From positions 1-64,000 of the forward strand of contig NZ_JAOWLE010000006.1 in assembly GCF_025751515.1 (NCBI RefSeq): DNA of 64,000 bases. Direction: 5' to 3'. Positions within the stretch are counted from its first letter, which is position 1. Each line of letters begins with the position of its first letter. The notes beneath the pieces are model-generated. The model was not told the origin of the DNA, made no database searches, and worked only from the letters and a program-made list of their open reading frames with translations. Source of the DNA: Actibacterium sp. XHP0104 (GTDB lineage Bacteria; Pseudomonadota; Alphaproteobacteria; Rhodobacterales; Rhodobacteraceae). Positions 42,246 through 51,247 of the stretch are shown here, one piece after another. Both the position numbers and the translations under genes were made by a program.

Positions 42246-42666
42246 GGTGGGCAAGGTTCCTTGGGGCGGGTGGATGCCGGTGGCTTCCGGACTCCGGATG
42301 CCGGGCCGGACTCCAAGCGGGGTCCAGCGGCCACCAGCGGTGTCCGGTCGGAAGGTCAGCGTTCATTGGTGTTTGCGCGGGGCGTGAGTGGGTCCGGCTT
42401 CCGGGTGGCTTCCCAAAAATCCGGCCCTGTCGCTGGCGATGTCCCGCGCTTCGCCCGCCAGCATACGAATATTGCTAGGAAGGAACCGGAAACTGCCGTG
42501 GGCTGGACCCCGGCCGGACCCTCGCTGGATACCGGGGTCCAGAAGGCCCCCGTCAACGCAAAGGGGAGAGCGAGCTTTCCAGCGCACTCTCCCCATCTTG
42601 CCTTCGGAATAGCATGGATCTGTTGCAGGTGTCGAAGGAAAAAGTGTTGCAACACATTGGAGTCGC
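42246..42666. other. Intergenic region rich in GGTCCGG-type repeats
   Basis: About 420 nt in an otherwise packed region. No frame shows a recognisable protein. It contains repeated GGxTCCGG/CCGGAC blocks and short stems (for example GGACTCC...GGGGTCC near 42307-42324). It may hold a promoter for the methyltransferase genes and a terminator of the upstream genes. Nothing definite. Confidence 0.35.
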
Positions 42667-43044
42667 TCACGCATTCAGTCGCGCGGCGATCTTGGTCAAC
42701 GCCAGTTGCCAGCGACGCCATGCGGTCGTGCGGTCGCAGCCGAGTTCACCGCTGATCTGCTTCCACGGCACCCGGGCCGCGCGGGACCAGACCAGCTTGC
42801 GCTCCGCCTCCTCAATCCAGAGCACCCAGTCGAAGGTCTGCTCGAGCCGGGTGATCGCGGCGGCCGAGGGCCAGACCCGCATCGGCTGCGGCTCCATCGC
42901 GGCGATCTCGCGGCTGGTGCGCACGATGTCCGGCCAGGTGTTGAAGTAGCCCTGCGCCTTCACCGGCGGCAGCTTGCGCAGGGTGCGGAACGCCTCCTCG
43001 AAATGATCGGCGACGCAGTCGGCGGTCCATTCGCGATCAGCCAT
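42667..43044 (-). CDS. Phage protein with HTH-like C-terminus (DUF6362-like)
   Basis: A 125-residue protein starting MADREWTADCVADHFEEAFR, with 'KLPPVKAQGYFNTWPDIVRT' and a C-terminal helix-turn-helix pattern ('RVPWKQISGELGCDRTTAWR'). The latter suggests a DNA-binding role, perhaps late-gene control or a small-terminase-like function. GGAGG lies 6 nt before the ATG. It overlaps the preceding gene by 8 nt. Confidence 0.65.
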   Translation of the reverse strand: MADREWTADCVADHFEEAFRTLRKLPPVKAQGYFNTWPDIVRTSREIAAMEPQPMRVWPSAAAITRLEQTFDWVLWIEEAERKLVWSRAARVPWKQISGELGCDRTTAWRRWQLALTKIAARLNA

Positions 43045-43237
43045 GGCGCACCTCCCTGTCGGAGGGACGCGGGCCGTAGAGCTTTTCGCCGAGCTGGCGG
43101 ACCAGTTCACGCTCGGGCCAGGTGAGGCGGTCGTCATCGGCGGAGACCGCGAGGACGCCCTGTTCCTGCCAGCCCTCGCGCTTGACCTGCTCGGGATCCC
43201 GGCGTCGGCCGCCGTAGCCTTGGGGATGCCATCTCAT
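43037..43237 (-). CDS. Small phage protein, unknown
   Basis: A 66-residue, charged protein starting MRWHPQGYGGRRRDPEQVKR, with 'LTWPERELVRQLGEKLYGPR'. The ATG overlaps the stop of the RuvC-like gene (ATGA), so it is likely translated by coupling. No family recognised beyond being common in this position in related phages. Confidence 0.6.
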   Translation of the reverse strand: MRWHPQGYGGRRRDPEQVKREGWQEQGVLAVSADDDRLTWPERELVRQLGEKLYGPRPSDREVRHG

Positions 43238-43773
43238 GCGACACCTCCCTTCGTCTCGATCGCCCAGAGCAGGATGGCGATGGCGTCGGCCTCGTTGTCG
43301 TCGGCCGGGCTGAAGCCGCGGGCGCGGACGGCGGCGACCATGGCGGCCTTGTCGGCGTTGCCCTTGCCTGCGGCATGACGCTTGATCGTGCCGACCGGGA
43401 CGCCCTCGTAGGGCACGCCGCGCAGCTCGGCCCATGCGGTCAGCGTGGCCATGAGCCCGCCGTAGATGTGGCTCGCGTCGGTGCCCGCGTGGCGGCGGAC
43501 TTCCTCGAACCAGATGGCGGCGACAGGACCGGAGAGCCGGTCGATCTCGGTCAGCCAGTTGGTGAAGCGCAGATAGCGCATGCCGCCGCCGTCGAAGCGG
43601 CCGGGGCGCAGCGAGACGGTGCCGCTGGTGATCAGACCGTCATGGCCGCGGATCGCCCAGCCGGTCGAGGTGCCGAGGTCGAGCGCGAGGATGCAGCGGT
43701 TGCGGGGCGTGTCGAGCGGCAGCGATTCAAACCTTGCGCCGTCGCAATTCGGGATCAGAGTCGGCTGAGCCAT
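43234..43773 (-). CDS. RuvC-like Holliday junction resolvase
   Basis: A 179-residue protein of the RuvC/RNase H-fold resolvases. The first acidic residue is in 'ILALDLGTSTGWAI', the second in 'AAIWFEEVRRHAGTD' and the C-terminal pair in 'ADDNEADAIAILLWAIE'; 'GTIKRHAAGKGNADKAAM' is the typical pre-motif helix. It would resolve branched DNA before packaging. ATG 43773 has AGGAG at 8 nt; the longer frame has no such site. Confidence 0.85.
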   Translation of the reverse strand: MAQPTLIPNCDGARFESLPLDTPRNRCILALDLGTSTGWAIRGHDGLITSGTVSLRPGRFDGGGMRYLRFTNWLTEIDRLSGPVAAIWFEEVRRHAGTDASHIYGGLMATLTAWAELRGVPYEGVPVGTIKRHAAGKGNADKAAMVAAVRARGFSPADDNEADAIAILLWAIETKGGVA

Positions 43774-43904
43774 GATGGGTCTCCTTTGCCGGTGGCCTGT
43801 GGTGGTGGAAGACGACGGCGGTCTGGTGCTTGGCGGTACGGGGCCGCCGTCGTCGGATCGGAAAGCACAAGGGAGCGTCACGGCGGCGCGCGCGGCTGGC
43901 CCGG

Positions 43905-44055
43905 ACGTATGGGAGGAGTGGCCAACCCTGTGGGGTGGCCCTCCCATACGTAGTATGGGGGTTTGACACCTAACTGTTCCGGGAAGGCCAAGTGCCTGAA
44001 ATCATTGCCGAATAAGACTTCATGAAGTCTTCGGGCATGAGTTTGGGACCTAACT
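43905..44055. promoter_or_regulatory. Palindrome-dense intergenic block (candidate origin or control region)
   Basis: Within the 340-nt gap between RuvC-like and primase-helicase genes lie several symmetric elements. ACGTATGGGAGG/CCTCCCATACGT are 12-bp perfect arms at 43905-43916 and 43940-43951. CCCATAC-gta-GTATGGG spans 43943-43959. The 18-bp perfect palindrome AAGACTTCATGAAGTCTT is at 44014-44031. A repeat TTTGxxACCTAACT occurs at 43962 and 44042. This resembles a replication origin or a complex operator. Confidence 0.5.
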
Positions 44056-44105
44056 CTTATTTGCCCGTAACCCGTTGATTTCATTGAGTGCACAGTTGGC
44101 GCTGT

Positions 44106-44135
44106 CATATGAGTCAGGCCTCACTCATATGAGTG
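44106..44135. repeat. CATATGAGT inverted repeats at the end of the primase-helicase gene
   Basis: CATATGAGT (44106-44114) and ACTCATATG (44123-44131) are inverted arms, and CACTCATATGAGTG (44122-44135) is itself a perfect palindrome. They overlap the last codons and stop of the gene ending at 44114. A transcript stem here could act in termination or mRNA stability, though no U-run follows. Confidence 0.5.
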
Positions 44136-46435
44136 AGGTCGTCCTCCAGCCCCTCCGGGTAGACCCAGACGGCGGGGTTTTCGACCTGCAGGCAGAGCCC
44201 GGATTGGGGGCACTTGAAGTGGCTGGGCAGGACCGGACGGACCTCGGTAGTGACCTCGCCGGTAGCCGGATTGACATGCTCGACGGGCGCGCCGAACTGC
44301 ATCCCCTCGACGCAGAGGTAGCCGAACCGGGACCGGGTGACGGGGAAGCCGAACCCCGAGGGGTCGCGCAGGAACTTCACGAAGCCCTTGGTCGCCAGCA
44401 CGCTGAGGCGCTCGCGAATGGTGTGCTTGCTGCCCAGACCGCCACGGTTCTCGAAGGTCTCGGCGAACTGCATCGCGGTGTAGAGGCGCTCGCTGGCCGC
44501 CTCATCCAGCAGCATGCCGAGGATGACATCATGCTTGCGCAGCCGCTCGGCATCGAGCTTGGCGCCGACCTCCCTACGCACCAGGCGCTCGTTCAGCGGG
44601 TTCAGTTCGACCCACTCGCCCTTCACCTTGTCGATCAGCTTGCCCGGCAGCGCGGGGCCGTTCCGCAGCTCGATCTCCAGCCTGCGGACGCTGCTGTCCT
44701 CGTCAGGCCGGTGCATTAGCAGCCCGGAGGTGTAGAAGCCGCGCAGCGCGCTGGCGCCGGAGAGCGCGAGGAAGGGATCGTCCTTGACCTGGTGCTTGGT
44801 GGCCTTGCGGGTGTGGTGGGCGAGGATGACGCCCGCGTCCGGACTGACCGCCTCGCGCAGGAGCTCCACGCGGTCCTTCAGGAAGAACATCATGGCGGTG
44901 TTGTCGTTCTCGCCGCCCCCCTCAGGTCCGCCGTCGAAGAGATTGCGGATCGGGTCGATGACGATGATGTCGGGCGGCGCGTCGGCGAATGCGGCCCGGA
45001 TCGCCTCGGCAACGCGGGCGACGCCCTCCGCGTCGAGCAGCAGCTTCAGCTTCGGCGTGGCGATGAAGGTGTCGCGCGCGGCGGCGATCACGGCGGCGGG
45101 CAGAGCGATCTGCTGCATGCGCTCGCGCAGGTAGTGATACTGGATCTCGGCCTGCAGGTAGAACACGCGCAGCGGCCGCGGCGGCGTGAAGCCGAGGAAC
45201 GGCACGCCAGCGGCCATGTGCACGAGCCATGAGATCAGGAAGTCGCTCTTGCCGACCTTGGGCGCGCCCCCCAGCACCAGGAGACCGCCCGGCGTCAGCA
45301 CGCGCGGACCGATGATGTCCTCGGGCATCGGGCTCGTGTCGTCGAGCAGCGCGCCGAGGCTGAATGTCGGCAGCGGGCTGGCCGGGGCACCGGCGTGGGC
45401 CGCGCGCAGGAGCGGCGGACCGTTGCGCTTCACATGCAACGCCCAGAGCCGTTCGGACTCGGCCATCAGCCGATCGAGCGGCCAGGACGGTCGCAACATG
45501 GCGGCGTTGTAGCCGCAGATCGCCTCCCAGCCCGCGAAGGGATCGAGCCGGCCCTCGTGCACCAGGCGTACGTAATGGCCGATGGCGGCGCTGGCCCCTT
45601 GGAAGCGCGACCAGTCGTCAACCGCGCCTTCGCGCACCGGCGTGGTGAGCACCGCGTCGATGCCGGGCTTCGATGCTGGTGTGGCAACGTCGCTGGCGAA
45701 GCCCACGCCGGGGAGTGGCGGCATCTCGGCGACCCGTTCGGCGAAATCCGCAAGGTCCACCTCGACGTCGCGATGTTCGCGGATCTGCACGAGGCGTTGA
45801 TGGCCATGCTTGTGATAGACGCTGCCCGGCACCCGGATCGGCTGGTGGGCCGAGCGGAAATGCGTGTCGCCGCCGACCTTCACGGCGATCTCGCCGCGCA
45901 GGCGGCAGAGGGTGACCAGATCCTCGCCCTCGGCGGGCTCGGTCAGTTTCCACCAGACATGGAGCTTGGCCGCGCCCTCTGGCGTGCGCCCGCCGCTTTC
46001 GATGATCAGCGTCGGCGGGCCGAGGTGGCGGCTGACATGGTCCAGCTTCGCCGGGATATCGCCTGCGTCGAGATCGACGACGATGGCCTGCATCTGCAGC
46101 ACGTCGGCGGCGCGGGCCTGACCCTGTTCGGCGACCGTGCCGGGGATGACATAGACTGCCGCCCCCTCGCGGTTCGCCCACGCGGCGAAGGTCGCGAGTT
46201 TCCCCGGTGCGTTGTCGTCGGCCGGGATCCAGATGTTGTGCGGCTTGCCGTCCCGGCCCTGACCCTTGTCGACGAAGCCGCGGAGCGGGATCAGCCCCTC
46301 GCACCAGCTGAACACGGTATCGAGGAAGACAGAGATCTGCTCGGGGTCGTGGTCGCAGCCGAACGGGTTCTCGGACGGCGGCCCGTCGTTGAAGTCCATC
46401 CACGGGTTGAAGTGCAGGATGCCGTCGTCGCTCAT
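44114..46435 (-). CDS. Phage primase-helicase: RepB-like prim-pol plus RepA-type AAA ATPase
   Basis: A 773-residue replication protein. The N-terminal ~300 residues look like an archaeo-eukaryotic-type prim-pol domain, with acidic pair in 'MQAIVVDLDAGDIPAK', 'AAKLHVWWKLTEPA' and 'SAHQPIRVPGSVYHK'. From about residue 370 a RecA-fold ATPase of the RepA/AAA_25 type follows, with Walker A 'LGGAPKVGKSDF' and Walker B 'PDIIVIDPIRNLFD'. The C-terminal ~150 residues contain a winged-helix-like part ('GSKHTIRERLSVLATKGF'). It should start and unwind phage DNA. ATG 46435 overlaps the nuclease stop (ATGA); the longer frame is spurious. Confidence 0.85.
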   Translation of the reverse strand: MSDDGILHFNPWMDFNDGPPSENPFGCDHDPEQISVFLDTVFSWCEGLIPLRGFVDKGQGRDGKPHNIWIPADDNAPGKLATFAAWANREGAAVYVIPGTVAEQGQARAADVLQMQAIVVDLDAGDIPAKLDHVSRHLGPPTLIIESGGRTPEGAAKLHVWWKLTEPAEGEDLVTLCRLRGEIAVKVGGDTHFRSAHQPIRVPGSVYHKHGHQRLVQIREHRDVEVDLADFAERVAEMPPLPGVGFASDVATPASKPGIDAVLTTPVREGAVDDWSRFQGASAAIGHYVRLVHEGRLDPFAGWEAICGYNAAMLRPSWPLDRLMAESERLWALHVKRNGPPLLRAAHAGAPASPLPTFSLGALLDDTSPMPEDIIGPRVLTPGGLLVLGGAPKVGKSDFLISWLVHMAAGVPFLGFTPPRPLRVFYLQAEIQYHYLRERMQQIALPAAVIAAARDTFIATPKLKLLLDAEGVARVAEAIRAAFADAPPDIIVIDPIRNLFDGGPEGGGENDNTAMMFFLKDRVELLREAVSPDAGVILAHHTRKATKHQVKDDPFLALSGASALRGFYTSGLLMHRPDEDSSVRRLEIELRNGPALPGKLIDKVKGEWVELNPLNERLVRREVGAKLDAERLRKHDVILGMLLDEAASERLYTAMQFAETFENRGGLGSKHTIRERLSVLATKGFVKFLRDPSGFGFPVTRSRFGYLCVEGMQFGAPVEHVNPATGEVTTEVRPVLPSHFKCPQSGLCLQVENPAVWVYPEGLEDDLTHMSEA

Positions 46436-47199
46436 GCCGGGAGCCTCCAGCAGCGCTCGGACCAGGGGCAAAAGCGGCATTCGAAAAAGTCGGGCGTGGT
46501 GGCGACGCGCGGCAGAAGCTCGCCTGCGTCGGTCGCCTGCAGGATCCGCACGCCCCGGTCGGACATGCGCTGCGCGAGATCGGCATCGAACGCGACCTGC
46601 TCGTGGTGCAGCTCGGCGGTGTCCTTGTTGATGGCGGTGAAGAACGCGGGCGCGGCGCTGATGCCGGGCACGCTGGTTTCCATGTAGGCCTGATAGACCG
46701 CGATCTGGGCGGCGTAGACCGGCTTCGACCTGGTCACGCCGTCCTTCACGCAGGCGCGCCAGTTCTTCGCGTTCATCGTCTTGCATTCCCAAAGGGCGGG
46801 AACGGTCAGACCGAAGCCCTCGGGCCCGGCAGCGACGATGCCGTCGACATGACCGCGGATGCGTCCGCCCGCGACGGAGAAGCCGAACTGGCCGCCATCG
46901 GGACGGTTGCCCTTGCGGGTGTAGAGGTCGAACCCGGCGCCGCGCAGCCAGGCGACGGCCAGATCCTCGAGGGCGTGGCCGATGCCGAAGATCCGCAGCG
47001 ATTGACCCGAGAAGTCGTGGCCCTCGTCCTTCGGCGTCGCCGTGAACTCGAACTGCAGGGCGCGCTCGCAGGCATGGCCGAGACGCGAGCCGCCGAGGTA
47101 GTCGCGGGGCGGCCGCGTCGCCTGATCGGCGGTGAGCGCCCGATCGACGGCGGCGTTGACCCGGTCGGCGAAGCTGGGGCGGTGATTGTAATCCAGCAT
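46432..47199 (-). CDS. PD-(D/E)XK nuclease, RecB/Cas4-like
   Basis: A 255-residue exonuclease-like protein. The active-site acids are in 'IRGHVDGIVAAG' and 'LWECKTMNAKNW' (E-x-K), with an upstream His in 'FGIGHALEDLAV'. Cysteines in 'RLGHACERALQF' and 'CRFCPWSERCW' could hold an iron-sulfur cluster as in Cas4/AddB-like nucleases. It probably processes DNA ends during recombination with the Sak4-like protein. It is coupled by TGATG to the gene upstream and ATGA to the primase downstream. Confidence 0.8.
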   Translation of the reverse strand: MLDYNHRPSFADRVNAAVDRALTADQATRPPRDYLGGSRLGHACERALQFEFTATPKDEGHDFSGQSLRIFGIGHALEDLAVAWLRGAGFDLYTRKGNRPDGGQFGFSVAGGRIRGHVDGIVAAGPEGFGLTVPALWECKTMNAKNWRACVKDGVTRSKPVYAAQIAVYQAYMETSVPGISAAPAFFTAINKDTAELHHEQVAFDADLAQRMSDRGVRILQATDAGELLPRVATTPDFFECRFCPWSERCWRLPA

Positions 47200-47609
47200 C
47201 AGAACGGCACCTCCGGCGTCTGCGCCCGGGCGATGTCGGACATGGCCTCGCGGAAGCCCTCGACGGCTTCCTCGATAAGTGCGCGCACCTGCGCCTCGGT
47301 CAGATCCGCAAGCGGGGTGGCCCAGCCGATCTCGTCCATCAGCAGCGCCACGCGCTTCATGGTGGCGGTGACGGCTGCGCGCTCTTCCTCAGTCAGGTCA
47401 ACCATGGCGAAACGCTCCCGCGCCAAGCGCGTCCAGAAGGACTGGCAGGGCATCGAGCAGAACCAGACCGAGGGCCGGGGCTGCTTCGACCGGTGCGGAT
47501 CGAACCAGCCAAAACCACGGGTGGGTTGCCGGCAGACAGCACAGAGCGTTCCACGCGGATGCCAGAGCCGCCGCCGGTCCTCGGCGGTGATGGGGGTGGA
47601 TGTGGGCAT
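47199..47609 (-). CDS. Small zinc-finger-like phage protein (DUF6511-like)
   Basis: A 136-residue protein with a cysteine cluster in its first half ('GTLCAVCRQPTRGFGWFDP' and 'VWFCSMPCQSFW'), suggesting a treble-clef or ribbon zinc site, and a helical second half. It matches a family often annotated DUF6511 next to phage nucleases. It may be an accessory of the helicase and nuclease that flank it. Confidence 0.65.
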   Translation of the reverse strand: MPTSTPITAEDRRRLWHPRGTLCAVCRQPTRGFGWFDPHRSKQPRPSVWFCSMPCQSFWTRLARERFAMVDLTEEERAAVTATMKRVALLMDEIGWATPLADLTEAQVRALIEEAVEGFREAMSDIARAQTPEVPF

Positions 47610-47612
47610 GGG

Positions 47613-49301
47613 TCATGCCGCCCTCCGTTCGGGCGTAGCCGCCGCGTCGATCAGCTGGCGGATGGCGCGCTTGTTGAAGCCGAAGGTCATCAGCGCCGAG
47701 GCGCGGTAGCGCGTCAGGCCGAAGTCATGGCGGCACTCGGGCGGCAGGTACTGGAGCTGCTTCTCGGTCGGCGGCTGGCGCAGCCAGGAGCGGGTCTTGA
47801 AGGCGCTCTCGTCGGTCTCATGGGTGTTCAGCCAGTCGTCCGCCTGCGCGAGGCAGACCGTGCGCTCCCCGACGCCCAACAGATGCGGGCGTTCGCCCTT
47901 CGCGCCGCCGATGGCGTACCAGACCCCGTCCAGCCAGAAGATGCCGCCCCAGGCCGCGAAGCCCGTGGCCATCAGCGCGTCGTCCGTGCCGTAGAGGTCG
48001 ACCCACGCGAAGCTGGACCGCTTCAGCAGGTCGATCTCGGTCATCATGAAACCCGAGAGCGGCGCTGCGGCCCCGCCTTCGCCCGCATCCAGATCCTCGC
48101 GCGGGAACGCCTCACCGCAGAGCGGACATTCCGTGGCGGCCAGCGGGATCTCCGCGTCGCAGGCCGGACAGGTCTTGGTGGGTGCCTCGCCGGTTTCGGT
48201 CTTGCCATCGAGATCGACGTCCTGCTCCAGCGTGCCGTGGATCAGGCTCGAGGTGCCGAAATCCAGCACGACGCAGTCGGTCTTGACGATGCCGGGGTGT
48301 TCCTCGGGATCGACGGTGCGCAGCCCGCGACCTACCATCTGGATCATCGTGGACTTGTAGGAGCTGGGGCGCAGCAGCACGACGCAGGAGGTGGGCGGAT
48401 GGTCCCAGCCCTCGGTCAGCACCGCGACATTTACGACGACGCGAATGTCGCCCGCCGCGTAGTCGGCGAGGATCGCCTTGCGGGTCTCGGCCGCCAGATC
48501 GCCGTGGATCAACGCAGCGGAAACGCCTGCGGCCCTGAACGCGTCGGTGACGTGTTCGGCATGGGCGACGGTGGAGCAGAACACCACGGTCTGCCGGTCG
48601 CCCGCCTTTTCCTTCCAGTGGCGGATCACCTCGTCAGTGACGGGGGCGCGGTCCATGATGCCCGCCACCTCCGCCATGTCGAAATCCGACATGGTCTTGC
48701 GGACCGAGCGCAGCTCGTCCTGCACGCCCACGTCGATGACGAAGGTGCGCGGCGGCACCAGGTGGCCCGAGGCGATCAGCTCGCCCAGCCGCACCTGATC
48801 GGCAACATTGTCGAAAACCTCGCGCAGGCACTTCTTGTCGCCCCGGTTCGGCGTCGCCGTGACACCGAAGATGCGGGCGTCGGGATTGGCCTCGCGCACC
48901 CGGTCGATGATGCGGCGGTAGCTGTCGGCGATGGCATGGTGCGCCTCATCCACGACCAGCAGGTCGAGGCGCGGCATGTCGGCAAGGTTCGAGGCCCGCG
49001 CCAGCGTCGGCACCATGGCGAAGGCGACCTGGCCGCCCCAGGACTTCTCCGTGGCGTCGATGACCGAGGTGGCGACGCCCGGCACCACGCGCTGGAACTT
49101 GGCGCGGTTCTGCGCCGTCAGCTCGTCGCGATGGGCGAGCACGCAGGCCTTGGCCCCGTCGCCGATCATCTCGCCGGTGACCGCCGAGAGCATGATGGTC
49201 TTGCCCGCGCCGGTGGGCGCCACGCCCAGCGTGTTGCCGCGGGAAGCGAGCGCAGCCACGCTGCGCTCGACGAAGGTCTTCTGGCGGGGGCGCAGGCGCA
49301 T
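47613..49301 (-). CDS. SF2 DEAD/DEAH-box helicase with zinc ribbon
   Basis: A 562-residue helicase. Motif I 'GVAPTGAGKTIML', motif II 'LLVVDEAHHAIAD', motif III 'GVTATPNRGD', motif V 'VVVNVAVLTEGWDHP' and motif VI 'IQMVGRGLRTV' are in order. A four-cysteine ribbon follows ('CPACDAEI'...'CPLCGEAF'), then a ~150-residue C-terminal domain. Related to UvrB/RecQ-like phage helicases used in replication or recombination. It starts 15 nt after the DUF669-like gene stop. Confidence 0.85.
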   Translation of the reverse strand: MRLRPRQKTFVERSVAALASRGNTLGVAPTGAGKTIMLSAVTGEMIGDGAKACVLAHRDELTAQNRAKFQRVVPGVATSVIDATEKSWGGQVAFAMVPTLARASNLADMPRLDLLVVDEAHHAIADSYRRIIDRVREANPDARIFGVTATPNRGDKKCLREVFDNVADQVRLGELIASGHLVPPRTFVIDVGVQDELRSVRKTMSDFDMAEVAGIMDRAPVTDEVIRHWKEKAGDRQTVVFCSTVAHAEHVTDAFRAAGVSAALIHGDLAAETRKAILADYAAGDIRVVVNVAVLTEGWDHPPTSCVVLLRPSSYKSTMIQMVGRGLRTVDPEEHPGIVKTDCVVLDFGTSSLIHGTLEQDVDLDGKTETGEAPTKTCPACDAEIPLAATECPLCGEAFPREDLDAGEGGAAAPLSGFMMTEIDLLKRSSFAWVDLYGTDDALMATGFAAWGGIFWLDGVWYAIGGAKGERPHLLGVGERTVCLAQADDWLNTHETDESAFKTRSWLRQPPTEKQLQYLPPECRHDFGLTRYRASALMTFGFNKRAIRQLIDAAATPERRAA

Positions 49302-49315
49302 GGCCGGTCTCCCCC

Positions 49316-49936
49316 TTACTGCGCCCAGCTCGGCCGACCGGCGTTGCCGGGGGCGGACGCGGGCTGGCTGGGCTGGGTGGCCGTGGTGGGCTGCGCGGCT
49401 TGGCCCTGCGCCGGGGCGGCGGAGACCTGCGGCGCGACCGTGCCCATGAGCGCGGCGTAGTCGCGATGGTCGGGCGTGACCGCGGCGCGGATCTCGTTCT
49501 TGTCCTCGCCGTTGGTGTCGGTGCCGATGTCGATGCGGGCGACGAATTCGACCCCGTCGAGATCGCCGAAGCCGTTGATGCGGCGGCGCGACTGCGCCTC
49601 CGGCGAGTTGTCCTTGTCGGACACGCCGCGCGCCGAGTTGAGGATGCCGCGGATCAGGCCGCGCCCCATGTTCGCCCAGTCCGGACCCTTGGGGCTGTAG
49701 AGGCCGATCAGCGACCAGACCTTGCGCCGGGCATAGGGCCCCTCGAGCACCGTGTATTCGGCGTCGAGATAGACGGCGCCGGTGGCGGCGCGGCGCGCCC
49801 AGCCGCCGGTCCAGCCCTGCGAGGGGTCGTCGAAGCCGCCGGGGCGGAGCGTCAGGCGCACCTTGGCGAGCGTGCCCTTGGGGATGACGTTGGTGTTGGA
49901 TTGCGCGGAGTTGAAGTCGTTCCAGGGTCCGGACAT
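49316..49936 (-). CDS. DUF669-like phage protein (possible ssDNA-binding)
   Basis: A 206-residue protein beginning 'MSGPWNDFNSAQSNTNVIPK' with 'AVYLDAEYTVLEGPYARRKV' and 'GDLDGVEFVARIDIGTDTNG', and a disordered Gln/Ala/Pro C-terminal tail ending 'PSWAQ'. The order Sak4-like ATPase then DUF669-like protein recurs in phages, and DUF669 proteins are proposed to be SSB-like; the acidic-poor, disordered tail fits only loosely. Confidence 0.65.
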   Translation of the reverse strand: MSGPWNDFNSAQSNTNVIPKGTLAKVRLTLRPGGFDDPSQGWTGGWARRAATGAVYLDAEYTVLEGPYARRKVWSLIGLYSPKGPDWANMGRGLIRGILNSARGVSDKDNSPEAQSRRRINGFGDLDGVEFVARIDIGTDTNGEDKNEIRAAVTPDHRDYAALMGTVAPQVSAAPAQGQAAQPTTATQPSQPASAPGNAGRPSWAQ

Positions 49937-50037
49937 TGCGCGGCTCCTTTCAGTTGGAGGGTGGGACGCGCAGCGGCGTCAGAAGGGGAAAGCCACCCCG
50001 GCGACCGGATCGGGACACCGGGCGTGGCGAGAGGCGC

Positions 50038-50913
50038 TCAGCCATGGTCGGGCTCCTGCGCGGGGGCGGGATCGGTGGGCGTCACCGGCGGCCAGGTCAG
50101 GCGTTCGGAGGCAGGCGCCGCGGGGCGCTGGATCTTCTCCATCAGCCGGCCGAGATGCGGAGCCTCGACCCTGTCGAGGCGGCCGGAGCGGTCCTTGGCC
50201 GGATAGCCCCAGGGGTTCAGCGTCTGGCAGACGAAGGCGCGCTGCGGCTGGCCGCCGGGGTCCGGGATATCGGCCATGGTGATGACCTGATCCACGATTC
50301 CGGGCAGTTCGAGCCCGGTCTTCGAGCCGTCAATCTGCGGCTGGAAGACCTTGCGGTTGAAGTCGTCGAGCCGCTCGTCGAGGATGCCCACGAACCAGAC
50401 ATGCTTGCCGCGCGTGTGCTGCAGGTGGGTCAGCCACCCGATCATCTCGCGGCCATGCAGCCCGTAGGCCCCGCGGATGTCGGGCTTGCCGGTCTTCTCG
50501 GAGAAAGCCTCGGGCTGGCCACGGCACCACTGGAAGCAGAGCCGCCCGGCCACGGTGATCGAGTCGATGAAGACGGTCTCGTACTTCCCGATCACCGTGG
50601 GATCGCCGTAGCGCCCGCAGACCTCGTCGAAATGCGCCTGGCTGTAAGGCTGGTCCTCGCGCAGCGCCGGGTTCGGCCCGCCGATGAACACCGCGAAGTC
50701 GCGGCATTCCTTCCAGGTGCGGGGCCGGAGCGTGTCGATCTCCAGCCCCTCGACCGCCAGATCCCCGGCCTCGAGGTCGAGGAAGAGCGTGGTCGGGGCG
50801 TTCAGCGTCCAGAGCAGGCTGGTCTTGCCGATGCCGGAGCGGCCGAAGATGACCCCCTTGATGCCCTTGCGCTGCGCGAGCCGTTCGTCGGCGCCGATGA
50901 TGGGAAGGGCCAT
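50038..50913 (-). CDS. RecA-fold phage ATPase, Sak4/AAA_24-like
   Basis: A 291-residue protein starting MALPIIGADERLAQRKGIKG. Walker A is 'IFGRSGIGKTSLLW', Walker B-like segments are 'TLFLDLEAGD' and 'ETVFIDSITVAGRLC'. This matches the AAA_24/Sak4 group of single-strand annealing or recombination proteins of phages. With the adjacent nuclease and SSB-like gene it forms a recombination cassette. The start overlaps the upstream stop as TGATG. Confidence 0.8.
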   Translation of the reverse strand: MALPIIGADERLAQRKGIKGVIFGRSGIGKTSLLWTLNAPTTLFLDLEAGDLAVEGLEIDTLRPRTWKECRDFAVFIGGPNPALREDQPYSQAHFDEVCGRYGDPTVIGKYETVFIDSITVAGRLCFQWCRGQPEAFSEKTGKPDIRGAYGLHGREMIGWLTHLQHTRGKHVWFVGILDERLDDFNRKVFQPQIDGSKTGLELPGIVDQVITMADIPDPGGQPQRAFVCQTLNPWGYPAKDRSGRLDRVEAPHLGRLMEKIQRPAAPASERLTWPPVTPTDPAPAQEPDHG

Positions 50914-51209
50914 CACTGGCCCTCCTTTTTCATCACCGCCGTGGCGGCGCGGTCGGCGCCGATGCACCCCGCCTCACGGGCGAGCTTGTAGAGCCGCTTC
51001 AGCGCGTCGGCGCGGCGGTAGGCGGCCGAGCTCTCGCGCTCCGCTTCCACGATCGCGAAGGCGATCTCGTCGACGGTCGCCTCGACGACCGGCAGCGGCT
51101 CGCGCGGCTCGTCACCGGGGCGCTGCGGGAGGGAGATGGTTTCGGGGAGGTCTTCGAGCGCGTAGCTCGCCTTGCGAAGACGGGTGATGTCGTCCGGCTG
51201 GTCCGGCAT
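50913..51209 (-). CDS. Small phage protein, unknown
   Basis: A 98-residue, acidic, helical protein starting MPDQPDDITRLRKASYALED with 'ATVDEIAFAIVEAERESSAA'. ATG 51209 has GGAG at 8 nt; an alternative ATG at 51248 would overlap the upstream gene's stop and add 13 residues. It is coupled to the Sak4-like gene, so probably part of the early recombination operon. Confidence 0.6.
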   Translation of the reverse strand: MPDQPDDITRLRKASYALEDLPETISLPQRPGDEPREPLPVVEATVDEIAFAIVEAERESSAAYRRADALKRLYKLAREAGCIGADRAATAVMKKEGQ

Positions 51210-51247
51210 GGCGGTTCTCCGTGGGATGATGTGATCGAGGAGGCGCA

